From an uncultured Psychroserpens sp. (GTDB lineage Bacteria > Bacteroidota > Bacteroidia > Flavobacteriales > Flavobacteriaceae), in NCBI RefSeq assembly GCF_947503375.1, contig NZ_CANNDQ010000007.1, positions 62,001-126,000 of the forward strand: a DNA stretch of 64,000 nt, read 5' to 3'. Made by a program: the position numbers and the translations under genes. Below the pieces are notes generated by a model. The model had not been told where the DNA came from and searched no databases. It was given only the letters and a program-made list of their open reading frames with translations. Below are positions 1 to 8,300 of this stretch, in pieces (the first letter of the stretch is position 1; each line of letters begins with the position of its first letter).

Positions 1-348
1 TGGTTAGTTTTGGCATATTTATTTCATACTATTGGAGAGCTTTGTTCTTCTCCTGTTGCATTGTCTTTTATTACAAAATTAGCGCCCGTTAAGTACGCTT
101 CATTGATGATGGGTGTATATTTTGCTGCTACAGGTTTAGGTAATAAAGTGGCTGGAGTTATAGGAGAGTCTGCATCAGAGTTTGGTGAGTATGCAATTTT
201 TTCAGGAATAACTATTTTTACAGTAATTTTTGGATTATTAGTAATTTTACTTTTGAAACCGCTTAAGCGTTTAACTCATGGTGCAGAAGATAATGAACGA
301 GAAATGCATACTGATGAGACTGAAGGTTTTGAACTAGCAGACAACTAA
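1..348 (+). CDS. POT-family peptide transporter, C-terminal part (cut by window edge)
   Basis: This is the C-terminal 115 residues of a proton-dependent oligopeptide transporter of the major facilitator superfamily; the reading frame is open from base 1, so the true start lies outside the window. It carries the last transmembrane segments, including YLFHTIGELCSSPVALS, which aligns closely with YLFHTMGELCISPVGLS of the next gene. The two are therefore tandem paralogues. It ends in a charged cytoplasmic tail and is followed by a good hairpin terminator. The family moves di- and tripeptides into the cytoplasm with protons. Substrate is not predictable from this fragment. Confidence 0.9.
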   Translation, partial: WLVLAYLFHTIGELCSSPVALSFITKLAPVKYASLMMGVYFAATGLGNKVAGVIGESASEFGEYAIFSGITIFTVIFGLLVILLLKPLKRLTHGAEDNEREMHTDETEGFELADN

Positions 349-363
349 AAGCAAATAATATAT

Positions 364-384
364 AAACCCTCTTTTTGAGGGTTT
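364..384 (+). terminator. Intrinsic terminator after the first POT gene
   Basis: Perfect 8-bp inverted repeat AAACCCTC / GAGGGTTT with a five-T loop, ending in a T-rich run. It lies 15 bases after the stop of the upstream transporter gene and separates it from the next one. Confidence 0.8.
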
Positions 385-427
385 TCTTCTTATAACTAAA
401 CTTATATTTTAATTAATTTTCTCAATT

Positions 428-2626
428 ATGAGTGAAAATTCTACAGACCAATTCTTTAAAAGCAATGTATTAGGGCATCCTTCAGGATTGTTTGTTTTAT
501 TCTTTACAGAAATGTGGGAACGCTTTTCATTTTATGGAATGCGTGCTCTTTTAGTACTATTTTTAACGGCATCAATTTTTGATGAAGGTTGGGGCTGGCC
601 TAGAGAACATGCAATGGCAATATTCGGGTCGTATGTTGGTTTGGTATATTTATCTACAATGTTAGGTGGCTATTTTGCAGATAAAAAAATTGGTTATAGA
701 TGGGCTGTAGTTATTGGTGCCTTATTAATGACCTTAGGGCATGGTTCTATGGCAATAGAAACTCCTTGGTCTATTTATCTTGGTCTAGCACTATTAGTTT
801 TTGGCAATGGTTTTTTTAAACCTAATATGACATCAATTATCTCTGAGATGTATCAGCACAGGCCAGAAAAAAAAGATGGTGCTTATACTATTTTTTATAT
901 GGGTGTAAACGCTGGTGCTTTTTTTGGAATACTGCTTTGTGGTTATTTAGGAGAAAAAGTAGGTTGGAGTTATGGGTTTGGTCTGGCAGGTATATTTATG
1001 CTATTTGGATTAATTCAATTTTGGCTGGCTCAAAACATTTTTGGAAATATTGGTTTAAAACCTAATAAACTTGATAAAGAATCTATTGAAGCTCAGGATA
1101 ATGATAAACGTGTGCCGTTTTCTAAATGGCAATTAGGATTAATACTATTGATGACCATTTTAGGGTTATTATGGATTTTAAATGATCCAGCAACTAAAGT
1201 TTCAGAAGGAAATTTTAATCTTTTCGGCTTTTTAGGAGATAACGGTAATAATATAGTTATCATATCTGCTTTAATAATGTTTTTGATTTTATTGATTTAT
1301 CGTCTTAGTCAATATTCAAAAACCACAAGAGAAAAATTAATAGCAGTTTCTTTCTTTGCATTTTTAACTGTTTTTTTCTGGGCTATTTTTGAGCAATCAC
1401 CTGGAACTTTGACCATTTTTGCTAATGATTATACAGATAGAATTTTAGAAGGAACATCGGCAAACATATATAAGATTGTTAATGCACTAATTGCAATAAT
1501 CCCCTTAGCTGTCATTACTTGGGTTTTGATACTTCTGTTTAAGCAAACATTTAAAAACTATAAATGGTCTAATTTAATTCTTGGTTGTAGTTTTTTAATT
1601 GTTTGGGCTATAGCAATATGGATGATCAATAATGATTTTAAATCACAATCTTACACAGCTAACTATCAAAATGTAAATGGAGATACTAAGGAAGTTAAAA
1701 TAGTTTCATCAGAATCATATAGTGTTAATGATGTAATTCAAATTAGAGATAATCAAAAGCTAGCACTTTATAACCCTAAAGATGATAGTAATAAGTCTAA
1801 TACTTTAGTAAATAATATATTGTTAGATGAAGATAAGAATGAAATTGCTGAAGTTTTTAATGGAAGAGTCATTCGCTTTTCTAAAGAAGATAAAATAGGG
1901 GCATTTGGCACAAAAGTAAATAAAGGAGAAGTTGAGTTTGTTAACTCAAAAGGCGAAACAATTACAAAAACGTTACGATTATCAAGTAAAGAAAGAGATA
2001 GTTTAGAACTAAATAATAATTTATACTTAAAGATTGAGCATGATGTTAATTATGATTTACACAAAGAATCTGAAAACCGTGCAACAATAACAGCTATAGA
2101 TAATGCAGTAGAAATTCCAGCTAGCTGGTTTGCCATTTTAAATTCTTTATTTATTATTGCTTTAGCACCATTGTTTTCAAAGTGGTGGGAAAGTAAGTAT
2201 AATCCATCAGCAAACATGAAGTATGGGATTGGCATGTTTTTACTGGCTCTAGGGATGGCTTGTGTTGCTTTTGGTGCTGCAGGAATAGAGCCTGGTGCTA
2301 AAACGGCTTCAGTTAGTATGATATGGTTAGTCTTGGTTTATTTATTTCACACTATGGGCGAATTATGTATTTCGCCAGTAGGATTGTCTTACGTAAGTAA
2401 GTTGGTTCCTGCACGAATGATTGCATTTATGTTTGGTGTTTGGTACTTAGCAGTTGCTATTGGAATGAAAGGCGCTGGTAAATTTGGTGAGAATGTTGAT
2501 AAGATTGCAGACGAAAACGGAATAAGTTATTTTTTCTGGATGCTTACTATAGTATCAGTTATTGTAGCTGTATTCTCTATTGTTATGACACCAATAATCA
2601 AAAAACTAATGCATGGTGTACGATAA
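428..2626 (+). CDS. POT-family (PTR2) di/tripeptide:H+ symporter with inserted extramembrane domain
   Basis: This 732-residue membrane protein should import small peptides with protons. The N-terminus has the POT signature EMWERFSFYGMRALL near residues 28-42, containing the ExxER motif of proton coupling. It is much longer than the roughly 450-500 residues usual for bacterial POT proteins. The excess is a hydrophilic, beta-rich insertion at about residues 400-560 between transmembrane segments, followed by the last helices (VYLFHTMGELCISPVGLS). A similar insertion is known in many Bacteroidetes peptide transporters. It follows a tandem paralogue and has its own terminator. Exact peptide specificity is unknown. 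Confidence 0.93.
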   Translation: MSENSTDQFFKSNVLGHPSGLFVLFFTEMWERFSFYGMRALLVLFLTASIFDEGWGWPREHAMAIFGSYVGLVYLSTMLGGYFADKKIGYRWAVVIGALLMTLGHGSMAIETPWSIYLGLALLVFGNGFFKPNMTSIISEMYQHRPEKKDGAYTIFYMGVNAGAFFGILLCGYLGEKVGWSYGFGLAGIFMLFGLIQFWLAQNIFGNIGLKPNKLDKESIEAQDNDKRVPFSKWQLGLILLMTILGLLWILNDPATKVSEGNFNLFGFLGDNGNNIVIISALIMFLILLIYRLSQYSKTTREKLIAVSFFAFLTVFFWAIFEQSPGTLTIFANDYTDRILEGTSANIYKIVNALIAIIPLAVITWVLILLFKQTFKNYKWSNLILGCSFLIVWAIAIWMINNDFKSQSYTANYQNVNGDTKEVKIVSSESYSVNDVIQIRDNQKLALYNPKDDSNKSNTLVNNILLDEDKNEIAEVFNGRVIRFSKEDKIGAFGTKVNKGEVEFVNSKGETITKTLRLSSKERDSLELNNNLYLKIEHDVNYDLHKESENRATITAIDNAVEIPASWFAILNSLFIIALAPLFSKWWESKYNPSANMKYGIGMFLLALGMACVAFGAAGIEPGAKTASVSMIWLVLVYLFHTMGELCISPVGLSYVSKLVPARMIAFMFGVWYLAVAIGMKGAGKFGENVDKIADENGISYFFWMLTIVSVIVAVFSIVMTPIIKKLMHGVR

Positions 2627-2656
2627 TCGAATAAAATCGTTAAAATATCGCAAAAC

Positions 2657-2680
2657 GCTCCTTTTTTGGAGCATTTTTCG
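2657..2680 (+). terminator. Intrinsic terminator after the second POT gene
   Basis: Stem GCTCC / GGAGC with a six-T loop, followed by ATTTTTCG, 30 bases after the transporter stop codon. Confidence 0.7.
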
Positions 2681-2713
2681 TAAGTTCGGAATAGAAATTG
2701 CAACACATTAATC

Positions 2714-3265
2714 ATGAAAAAAATAACATATATACTTGTTTTAGCACTATTAACTTCCGTTAGTAGTTTTGCTCAGTTAGAAGGTATTAATTGGGTTACC
2801 TTAGATGAAGCATTAGAACTTCAAAAGAAAAACCCGAAAAAAATCATGATGGATGTCTATACCAACTGGTGTGGTCCATGTAAAATGCTTGATAAAAACA
2901 CATTTCATAATAAAGATGTTGTAGACTACGTGAATGAAAATTATTATGCTGTGAAGTTTAACGCTGAAGGTGATTCAACAGTTAATTATGATGGTAAAAC
3001 ATTTAGTAATCCTAATTATAAACCAGCTTTAGCAAACAGACGAAATGGTGTACATGAGTTAACTCGATATTTAAAGGTTAGCGCGTATCCAACGATTGTA
3101 TTTTTTGATGAAAATGCTAAGGTTATTGCTCCAATTCGTGGATATAAACAGCCTCAAGGTATTGAACTATATCTAAAGCTATTTAAAGAAGATGATTATG
3201 TTGGGATGACTCAAGAGGATTTTAGTACGTATTCTAAAGCATTTAAGCCTGAATTTCAGCAGTAA
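2714..3265 (+). CDS. Secreted thioredoxin-fold protein with CGPC active site
   Basis: A 183-residue protein with a cleavable signal peptide (residues 1-20, ending SSFAQ) and a thioredoxin-like fold. The redox motif is NWCGPCKML with Cys53 and Cys56; the later YPTIVFFDENAKV segment is the cis-Pro strand of the fold. It is expected to act as a thiol-disulfide oxidoreductase in the periplasm or envelope. The short insertion around residues 75-105 is typical of the DUF255/thioredoxin_7-like secreted forms of Bacteroidetes. It is monocistronic, converges on comEC, and ends seven bases from it. The natural substrate is unknown. Confidence 0.9.
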   Translation: MKKITYILVLALLTSVSSFAQLEGINWVTLDEALELQKKNPKKIMMDVYTNWCGPCKMLDKNTFHNKDVVDYVNENYYAVKFNAEGDSTVNYDGKTFSNPNYKPALANRRNGVHELTRYLKVSAYPTIVFFDENAKVIAPIRGYKQPQGIELYLKLFKEDDYVGMTQEDFSTYSKAFKPEFQQ

Positions 3266-3271
3266 ATGGTA

Positions 3272-5305
3272 TCATTTAATTATTAATGCTCCTTTTTCAC
3301 TGGTTTGGTGGAAAAGGAGTTTTTCTTTTACACAAGTTGCTTTCCAACGTTTTTGATAGGTTTTATAATTGCTTCCATCAGCGATGATCAATTTTGGTTG
3401 TAATGAGTCGATCAAGCGTTTTAAGTTTATTCTAGGAGAGTTTCGTAATAAAACGTAATCAGCCTTAAAGCCTTTAATATTATAAATGTCTAAACTATCT
3501 ACGATTAACAAATTTTTACTATTTATTTGATAAACTGAGCGTATTGAGTCTTGATCGATTGATTTTATAAAGTTTCCTATTTTAAAATTATTAACTATAG
3601 TATTTTTCACAGAACTACCATTTAGATTATGCCACACTTTTAGATGCGTATTCGTCTTTTGAGCAATAATGGTATGTCTACTTTTATGAAAAATAACGAA
3701 TGCATTTTTTGAAGTTTCAATCTTGTTAACTATAAACCCAATTTGAATCAATAGTATTCCAATGCACAATAGTAATACGCGTTTAAAGTTGGGCTTTTTA
3801 ATCAGTAAGACGATTATAATAATTATCGTATAGGCAAGAATAACGTGAAGTAGATTAAATGACACATCTTTAATTAAAAACGGTTCTTGCTTTGAAACCC
3901 AATTCACCAAACTATTCATTGAACTAATAAGATTATCATAAAGGCTAGCAAGTGATTTTGGTAAAAGATTACATAACGCTAAAACGATAATTATAATTCC
4001 TAAGCCTAATATTATTCCAAGAAATGGAATAATTGCCATGTTGGAAATGATGAATAAACCTGGAAATTGATGAAAGTAATACAAGCTTACAGGTACAACT
4101 CCAAATTGAGCAGCAATAGTGACGGTAAATATTTGCCAAAAGTAATTAATGATTTTCCATTTGGGAATCCATAATTTATAAATCATAGGTTGTATTGATA
4201 CAATTGACAATACTGCTAAATAACTCATTTGAAAACCAACATCAAATAAAAACATAGGTTTAAATAGCAGGAGAATAAATATTGAAATGGCTAAGGTGTT
4301 GTATATGTTAGCTGTTCGTTTTAAATGCATAGCTAGCGCAATAATGCTAAACATGGTTACTGCTCGTGTTACTGATGCAGATAGTCCTGCTACAACAGCA
4401 AAACTCCACAACAATATTAAAATCAAGATGACTCGTATTGCTTTTCCATGTTTTAGATAGAGTAAGGGTTTAAAGATAAAATTTAGCAATAATAAGATAA
4501 TACCAATATGTAAGCCAGATACAGCCAAAATGTGTATAGCACCAGCTTTAGCATAGTTTTCATAAGTTATCTTATCCATATTCTGTCTTTGGCCAAGTAT
4601 TAATGCGTTAACTATATTTATTACCTCTGGTTTAAAATTATACTTGTCAATTTTTTTGTTAATGTGTTTTCGAAGCTTATCGGCATGACCATAAATAGTG
4701 GTTTGATTTGAATTTATTTTTAAAATGGAGTTGTTGCCCACAAATAGTTGATGATAGATATATTGTTTTTTTAAATATGAACTGTAATCAAATTGATTTG
4801 GATTTAAGGGTGATTTTATAGGCTTTATAAAAGTATTTACTACTAATATTTCATCTACATTATAGGTTGTTTTTAAATTGTCTTTTTTAACATTTAAAAG
4901 CATTTTTCCGTCTACAGTTTTATCATTAAGTTTTATAATATCAATGATGTACTTATTATGAAAAGCTGTAGGTTTTAGGTGTTCTCTAATCTTGAAAATT
5001 AGTACGTCTTCCTGATCTTTGTTTAAGACATCAGCGTTACTGTAATGTTGTTTAAACATTTTTTGATCATGACTACTGTAGATTAATAAGCCTATGCTTG
5101 ACATCAGTAAGTATGCCATAACTCCAAACCAAATTGTTTTATTCAATCGTTGTTTACTAAGAGAATAGGTTAAAATAGTTAAGACTAATGCAATTGCTAC
5201 TATATAGAAAATTATTTCAATCTTTAGGTCAAAACCATGTGAAATTAAAATGCCCGTAATCAAGCAAATAGTTAACTTTATAATGGTGAAATTGAGTGGT
5301 TTCAT
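3272..5305 (-). CDS. comEC: ComEC/Rec2-family DNA-uptake channel protein
   Basis: A 677-residue polytopic inner-membrane protein of the ComEC/Rec2 family, which forms the channel for single-stranded DNA entry during natural transformation. An N-terminal soluble DUF4131-like part (about residues 30-220) precedes the competence core with AGAIHILAVSGLHIGI, the diagnostic ComEC motif (near residue 250), and several helices. The C-terminal 150 residues correspond in position to the metallo-beta-lactamase-like nuclease domain but lack the HxHxDH ligands, and the usual HHGS motif reads RNSP. The protein may thus be a channel without its own nuclease. No other competence genes are nearby. Confidence 0.9.
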   Translation of the reverse strand: MKPLNFTIIKLTICLITGILISHGFDLKIEIIFYIVAIALVLTILTYSLSKQRLNKTIWFGVMAYLLMSSIGLLIYSSHDQKMFKQHYSNADVLNKDQEDVLIFKIREHLKPTAFHNKYIIDIIKLNDKTVDGKMLLNVKKDNLKTTYNVDEILVVNTFIKPIKSPLNPNQFDYSSYLKKQYIYHQLFVGNNSILKINSNQTTIYGHADKLRKHINKKIDKYNFKPEVINIVNALILGQRQNMDKITYENYAKAGAIHILAVSGLHIGIILLLLNFIFKPLLYLKHGKAIRVILILILLWSFAVVAGLSASVTRAVTMFSIIALAMHLKRTANIYNTLAISIFILLLFKPMFLFDVGFQMSYLAVLSIVSIQPMIYKLWIPKWKIINYFWQIFTVTIAAQFGVVPVSLYYFHQFPGLFIISNMAIIPFLGIILGLGIIIIVLALCNLLPKSLASLYDNLISSMNSLVNWVSKQEPFLIKDVSFNLLHVILAYTIIIIIVLLIKKPNFKRVLLLCIGILLIQIGFIVNKIETSKNAFVIFHKSRHTIIAQKTNTHLKVWHNLNGSSVKNTIVNNFKIGNFIKSIDQDSIRSVYQINSKNLLIVDSLDIYNIKGFKADYVLLRNSPRINLKRLIDSLQPKLIIADGSNYKTYQKRWKATCVKEKLLFHQTSEKGALIIK
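3288..3327 (+). terminator. Terminator of the thioredoxin gene, inside the comEC 3' end
   Basis: Inverted repeat CTCCTTTTTCAC / GTGGAAAAGGAG (one G-T wobble) followed by TTTTTCTTTT on the plus strand. It lies within the last codons of the convergent comEC gene, so it doubles as coding sequence. Confidence 0.65.
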
Positions 5306-5342
5306 TTCTATAAATATAGTAAATAAACTATATTTATAGAAA
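5305..5342. repeat. AT-rich perfect inverted repeat upstream of comEC
   Basis: TTTCTATAAATATAG and CTATATTTATAGAAA form a perfect 15-bp inverted repeat with an 8-base loop. It sits between the NlpC/P60 lipoprotein gene and the comEC start. The sequence AAATAAACTAT is also repeated directly at 5321 and 5341. It could be an mRNA hairpin or a protein-binding dyad; there is no T tract typical of a terminator. Confidence 0.5.
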
Positions 5343-5347
5343 ATAAA

Positions 5348-5866
5348 CTATACAACGCGTCTTGCTTGTACGTAAGCTAGATACCAATAACGTTCAGATA
5401 AGTTGGATGTAATTACACCTTTACTTGTAGTAGAATGAATAAATTCGACGTATCCTGGTCGAGATTTTGTGACAATACCAACATGATTCACTTTGCGGCT
5501 ATTCTTTTTCGTAGCAAAGAATAATAAATCACCTTCTTTTACGTCTTTTACATCAATCCATTCACCACGTCTCGATAAATCATCTGTAGTTCTTGGTAAA
5601 TAGACCTCTTCTTTTTTAAATGCTGTAACAACTAAACCAGAACAGTCCATTCCTTTTTTTGTTGTACCACCATATTTGTAGCGCGTTCCTTCAAAAGTTT
5701 TAGCATAATCAATAATGTTCGAAATGGTTTTTGAAGATACAGATGATGTATTTGTTTTCTTAGTATTAACTTTAGCCGTTTTGGTTTTTTTGGTCTTAAC
5801 TCCTTTAGAAGAATTACAACTGCCTAAACAGAAACATAAAATTATAAGTAGGATAATTTTTTTCAT
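5348..5866 (-). CDS. NlpC/P60 (C40) peptidase lipoprotein
   Basis: A 172-residue lipoprotein that should cleave peptidoglycan stem peptides, as NlpC/P60 endopeptidases do. The signal peptide ends in the lipobox LGSC with Cys17 as the lipidated residue. A Lys/Thr/Ser-rich linker spans residues 18-48. The catalytic domain has Cys75 in MDCSGLV, His128 in VNHVGIV and His144 in FIHST, the expected triad. It is transcribed toward comEC and may share its transcript. Members of this size and architecture (Spr/MepS-like) are common cell-wall remodelling enzymes. Confidence 0.92.
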   Translation of the reverse strand: MKKIILLIILCFCLGSCNSSKGVKTKKTKTAKVNTKKTNTSSVSSKTISNIIDYAKTFEGTRYKYGGTTKKGMDCSGLVVTAFKKEEVYLPRTTDDLSRRGEWIDVKDVKEGDLLFFATKKNSRKVNHVGIVTKSRPGYVEFIHSTTSKGVITSNLSERYWYLAYVQARRVV

Positions 5867-5944
5867 AAAAAAACACTAATAGGGTATAAAAATATATAAT
5901 AATTTAATTTCTATATGAAGATAGATCTCACGTTTTTAACAATG

Positions 5945-7054
5945 TTATTTACAGCTTTGGAAGATTAAACTAGCTGCATTTACACTAGCACCTTTTCCTC
6001 CTAATTTTTTCTCAAGATCGTAATAATCTATGAATAGCCTAATTCGTTCTTCGTCGTTTAGAATTTTCTCCAATTCAATTTTTAATCGTTTTTTGTTTAA
6101 ATCTCTTTGAATTAATTCAGTAACGACTTCGCGATCCATAATCAGGTTCACTAAGGAAATAAATTTCAATGTTATAATACGTTTTGCAATATGATATGAT
6201 ATTGTGTTAGCTTTATAACAAACTACCTGAGGCACTTTAAATAATGCAGTTTCTAATGTAGCAGTACCAGAAGTAACTAAAGCAGCGTGAGAGACACTTA
6301 AAAGATCATAGGTCTTATTAGAAATAAAAGCTACATTTTTTTGATTTATAAACGATTTGTAAAAGTTATAATCCTGACTAGGAGCTCCGGCAATAACAAA
6401 TTGATAATCTTTATAATCATCAACTAAACTTAACATAACACCTAACATTTTTGTGATTTCTTGTTTTCTACTACCAGGCAAGAGCGCTATTATTGGTTTA
6501 TCACTAAGATGATGTGTAGTTCTAAAAGTAGACTCGTCAATTTGCTGTCTATCAGCAATAGCATCAATAAGTGGATGCCCTACAAAATGAACACTATAAT
6601 TGTATTTTTTATAAAAATCTTTTTCAAAAGGAAGAATAACATACATTGCATCTATATCCCTTTTAATTTTTTCAACTCGACTAGCTCTTGATGCCCATAC
6701 TTGAGGCGAAATGTAATAATGTGTCTTGTAGTTTTTTTCTTTTGCCCACTTGGCTATGCGTAGATTAAAACCAGAATTATCAATAAAAATAATAACGTCT
6801 GGTTTAAAATTATCAATATCATTTTTACAGAATTTGATTAAACCTAAAATTTTTCTTAGGTTAAATATAACTTCAGCAAAACCCATAAATGAGCGATCTT
6901 TGTAGTGTATAACCAGAGAGCCTCCAACACTTTGCATCAAGTCACCTCCCCAAAATCTAAATTCAGCATTGTTATCTACATGTTGTAATGCTTTCATAAG
7001 ATTTGAGCCGTGTAAATCTCCAGAGGCTTCGCCAGCTATGATGTAATATTTCAT
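5945..7054 (-). CDS. lpxB: Lipid-A-disaccharide synthase
   Basis: LpxB (369 residues, family-typical length) joins UDP-2,3-diacylglucosamine and lipid X to form lipid A disaccharide at the inner membrane. Visible family motifs are IAGEASGDLHGSNL at the N-terminus, YISPQVWASR near residue 117, VGHPLID near 158 and LLPGSRKQEI near 192. The gene is the last of an overlapping operon: its ATG shares ATGA with the stop of the small membrane protein upstream. The same operon carries surE, a pairing often seen in Flavobacteriaceae. Confidence 0.96.
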   Translation of the reverse strand: MKYYIIAGEASGDLHGSNLMKALQHVDNNAEFRFWGGDLMQSVGGSLVIHYKDRSFMGFAEVIFNLRKILGLIKFCKNDIDNFKPDVIIFIDNSGFNLRIAKWAKEKNYKTHYYISPQVWASRASRVEKIKRDIDAMYVILPFEKDFYKKYNYSVHFVGHPLIDAIADRQQIDESTFRTTHHLSDKPIIALLPGSRKQEITKMLGVMLSLVDDYKDYQFVIAGAPSQDYNFYKSFINQKNVAFISNKTYDLLSVSHAALVTSGTATLETALFKVPQVVCYKANTISYHIAKRIITLKFISLVNLIMDREVVTELIQRDLNKKRLKIELEKILNDEERIRLFIDYYDLEKKLGGKGASVNAASLIFQSCK

Positions 7055-7338
7055 TTAATAAATCTAACAATAATGGTTACAACAGCAACAAGAACTGTAG
7101 CAATTAACACGCCTTTTGCTTTTAGATCTTGCTTTTTGTTTATGAAAAGAAAGAAGATTGCTAAATTTAAAAGGGCGCCAATGCTTACTAATTTTGTTAA
7201 TACCCCTTGCCTAATTGATTGCTGTAAAGATTCGTATATAGAATTTTCACTGCCAAAGAACTTAAGAGCTAATAATAACCCTAAAGCACTAGAAATTAAC
7301 CCAACTATAAGTCCAATCGCTATATTTTTACTTTTCAT
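7051..7338 (-). CDS. Small conserved membrane protein between surE and lpxB
   Basis: A 95-residue hydrophobic protein with three likely transmembrane helices (about residues 6-28, 50-66 and 74-93). I do not recognise a named family. Its start lies within the last codons of surE (11-base overlap) and its stop overlaps the lpxB start, so the three genes are translationally coupled. The position in a lipid A operon hints at an envelope role, but no function can be assigned. Confidence 0.75.
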   Translation of the reverse strand: MKSKNIAIGLIVGLISSALGLLLALKFFGSENSIYESLQQSIRQGVLTKLVSIGALLNLAIFFLFINKKQDLKAKGVLIATVLVAVVTIIVRFIK

Positions 7339-8107
7339 TAAAATCCCATGAGTTTAAATGCTGAATACAGTGATGTGCTGTGAGATCGAATTGTATTGGC
7401 ACCACAGAAACATAACCATTTTCTAAAGCCCATTCATCCGTATCTTTGCCATCATCTAAATTTACAAATTTCCCAGTTAACCAGTAATAATCTCTACCTT
7501 GAGGGTTTTTTCGCTTGTCAAATTTTTCTTCCCAATTTGCTCTAGCTTGTCTGCAAATTTTAATTCCTTTTATTTCTTTTTTATCAAGTTTTGGAAAATT
7601 TACATTTAAAACAACACCTTTGGCTAAACCATGTTGTAACACCTGTTCGGTTATTGTTTTTACATAGGTTTTACATGCGTCAAAGTTGGCGCTCCAATTG
7701 TAGTCACATAAAGAAAACCCTATTGAAGGAATGTCTTCAATTCCTGCTTCTATAGCAGCACTCATCGTGCCAGAGTATATTACATTTATCGATGAATTCG
7801 AACCATGATTAATTCCAGATACACAAATGTCTGGTCGCCTGTCTAGAATTTCTCTAACACCAAGTTTTATACAGTCTGCTGGAGTTCCAGAACAGCTGTA
7901 CTCAATTTGTTTGCCTTTATCAATCGTAACTTTTTCAACATATAATGTAGAGTTAATGGTAATTGCATGACCCATACCACTTTGTGGGCTATCAGGCGCA
8001 ACAACAACTACATCTCCAATGGTGTTCATCACTTCGATAAGCGCCCTAATTCCTGGAGCAGTAATACCATCGTCATTAGTAACTAAGATAAGAGGTTTTT
8101 TTAACAT
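7328..8107 (-). CDS. surE: 5'/3'-nucleotidase SurE
   Basis: SurE, 259 residues, hydrolyses nucleoside 5'- and 3'-monophosphates and is a survival protein in stationary phase. The metal-binding motif LVTNDDGITAPG (Asp12 and Asp13) is at the N-terminus. Other signatures are APDSPQSGMGHAIT, CSGTPADCIKLG and VSGINHGSN with the Asn that completes the metal site. It is the first gene of the surE / small membrane protein / lpxB operon and has a TACTTTTG -7-like element 23 bases upstream. Confidence 0.96.
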   Translation of the reverse strand: MLKKPLILVTNDDGITAPGIRALIEVMNTIGDVVVVAPDSPQSGMGHAITINSTLYVEKVTIDKGKQIEYSCSGTPADCIKLGVREILDRRPDICVSGINHGSNSSINVIYSGTMSAAIEAGIEDIPSIGFSLCDYNWSANFDACKTYVKTITEQVLQHGLAKGVVLNVNFPKLDKKEIKGIKICRQARANWEEKFDKRKNPQGRDYYWLTGKFVNLDDGKDTDEWALENGYVSVVPIQFDLTAHHCIQHLNSWDFNEK

Positions 8108-8129
8108 TTGCCTTAAATTTTAACTACTG

Positions 8130-8137
8130 CAAAAGTA
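8130..8137 (-). promoter_or_regulatory. surE: Candidate -7 element for the surE-lpxB operon
   Basis: On the minus strand this reads TACTTTTG, matching the Bacteroidetes -7 consensus TAnnTTTG in all fixed positions. No clear -33 TTTG is found at the normal distance, so the call rests on one element. Confidence 0.35.
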
Positions 8138-8202
8138 TGCAAACATGCTTGAATTTCCTATAAATAAAGGTTTAACAAAAAATTAGTAGGAGTTGATTTT
8201 AA

Positions 8203-8218
8203 TGGCACGGTTTTTTCT
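8203..8218 (+). promoter_or_regulatory. Possible sigma-54-like element before the processing protease
   Basis: TGGCACG followed by four bases and TTTCT resembles the sigma-54 consensus TGGCACG-N4-TTGCW, with one difference in the important GC dinucleotide. It lies about 85 bases before the start at 8301. An overlapping 7-bp dyad TTTTACT/AGTAAAA follows at 8217-8232 in the same leader. Evidence is motif only. Confidence 0.25.
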
Positions 8219-8300
8219 TTTACTTTAGTAAAAATTATGAATTGGTGTGTACGTGGTTTTGAATTCGATATCTTAAACACGCTTATATAAAAAAAATACT

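Noticed and set aside
1..348. Short complete gene or pseudogene at the left edge
   Set aside because: The frame is open from base 1 and aligns with the C-terminus of the next POT protein, so it is a window-cut gene.
8202..8228. Leader peptide MARFFLLL before the protease gene
   Set aside because: Only eight codons, no attenuator hairpin pair and no related amino acid pathway, so chance is likely.
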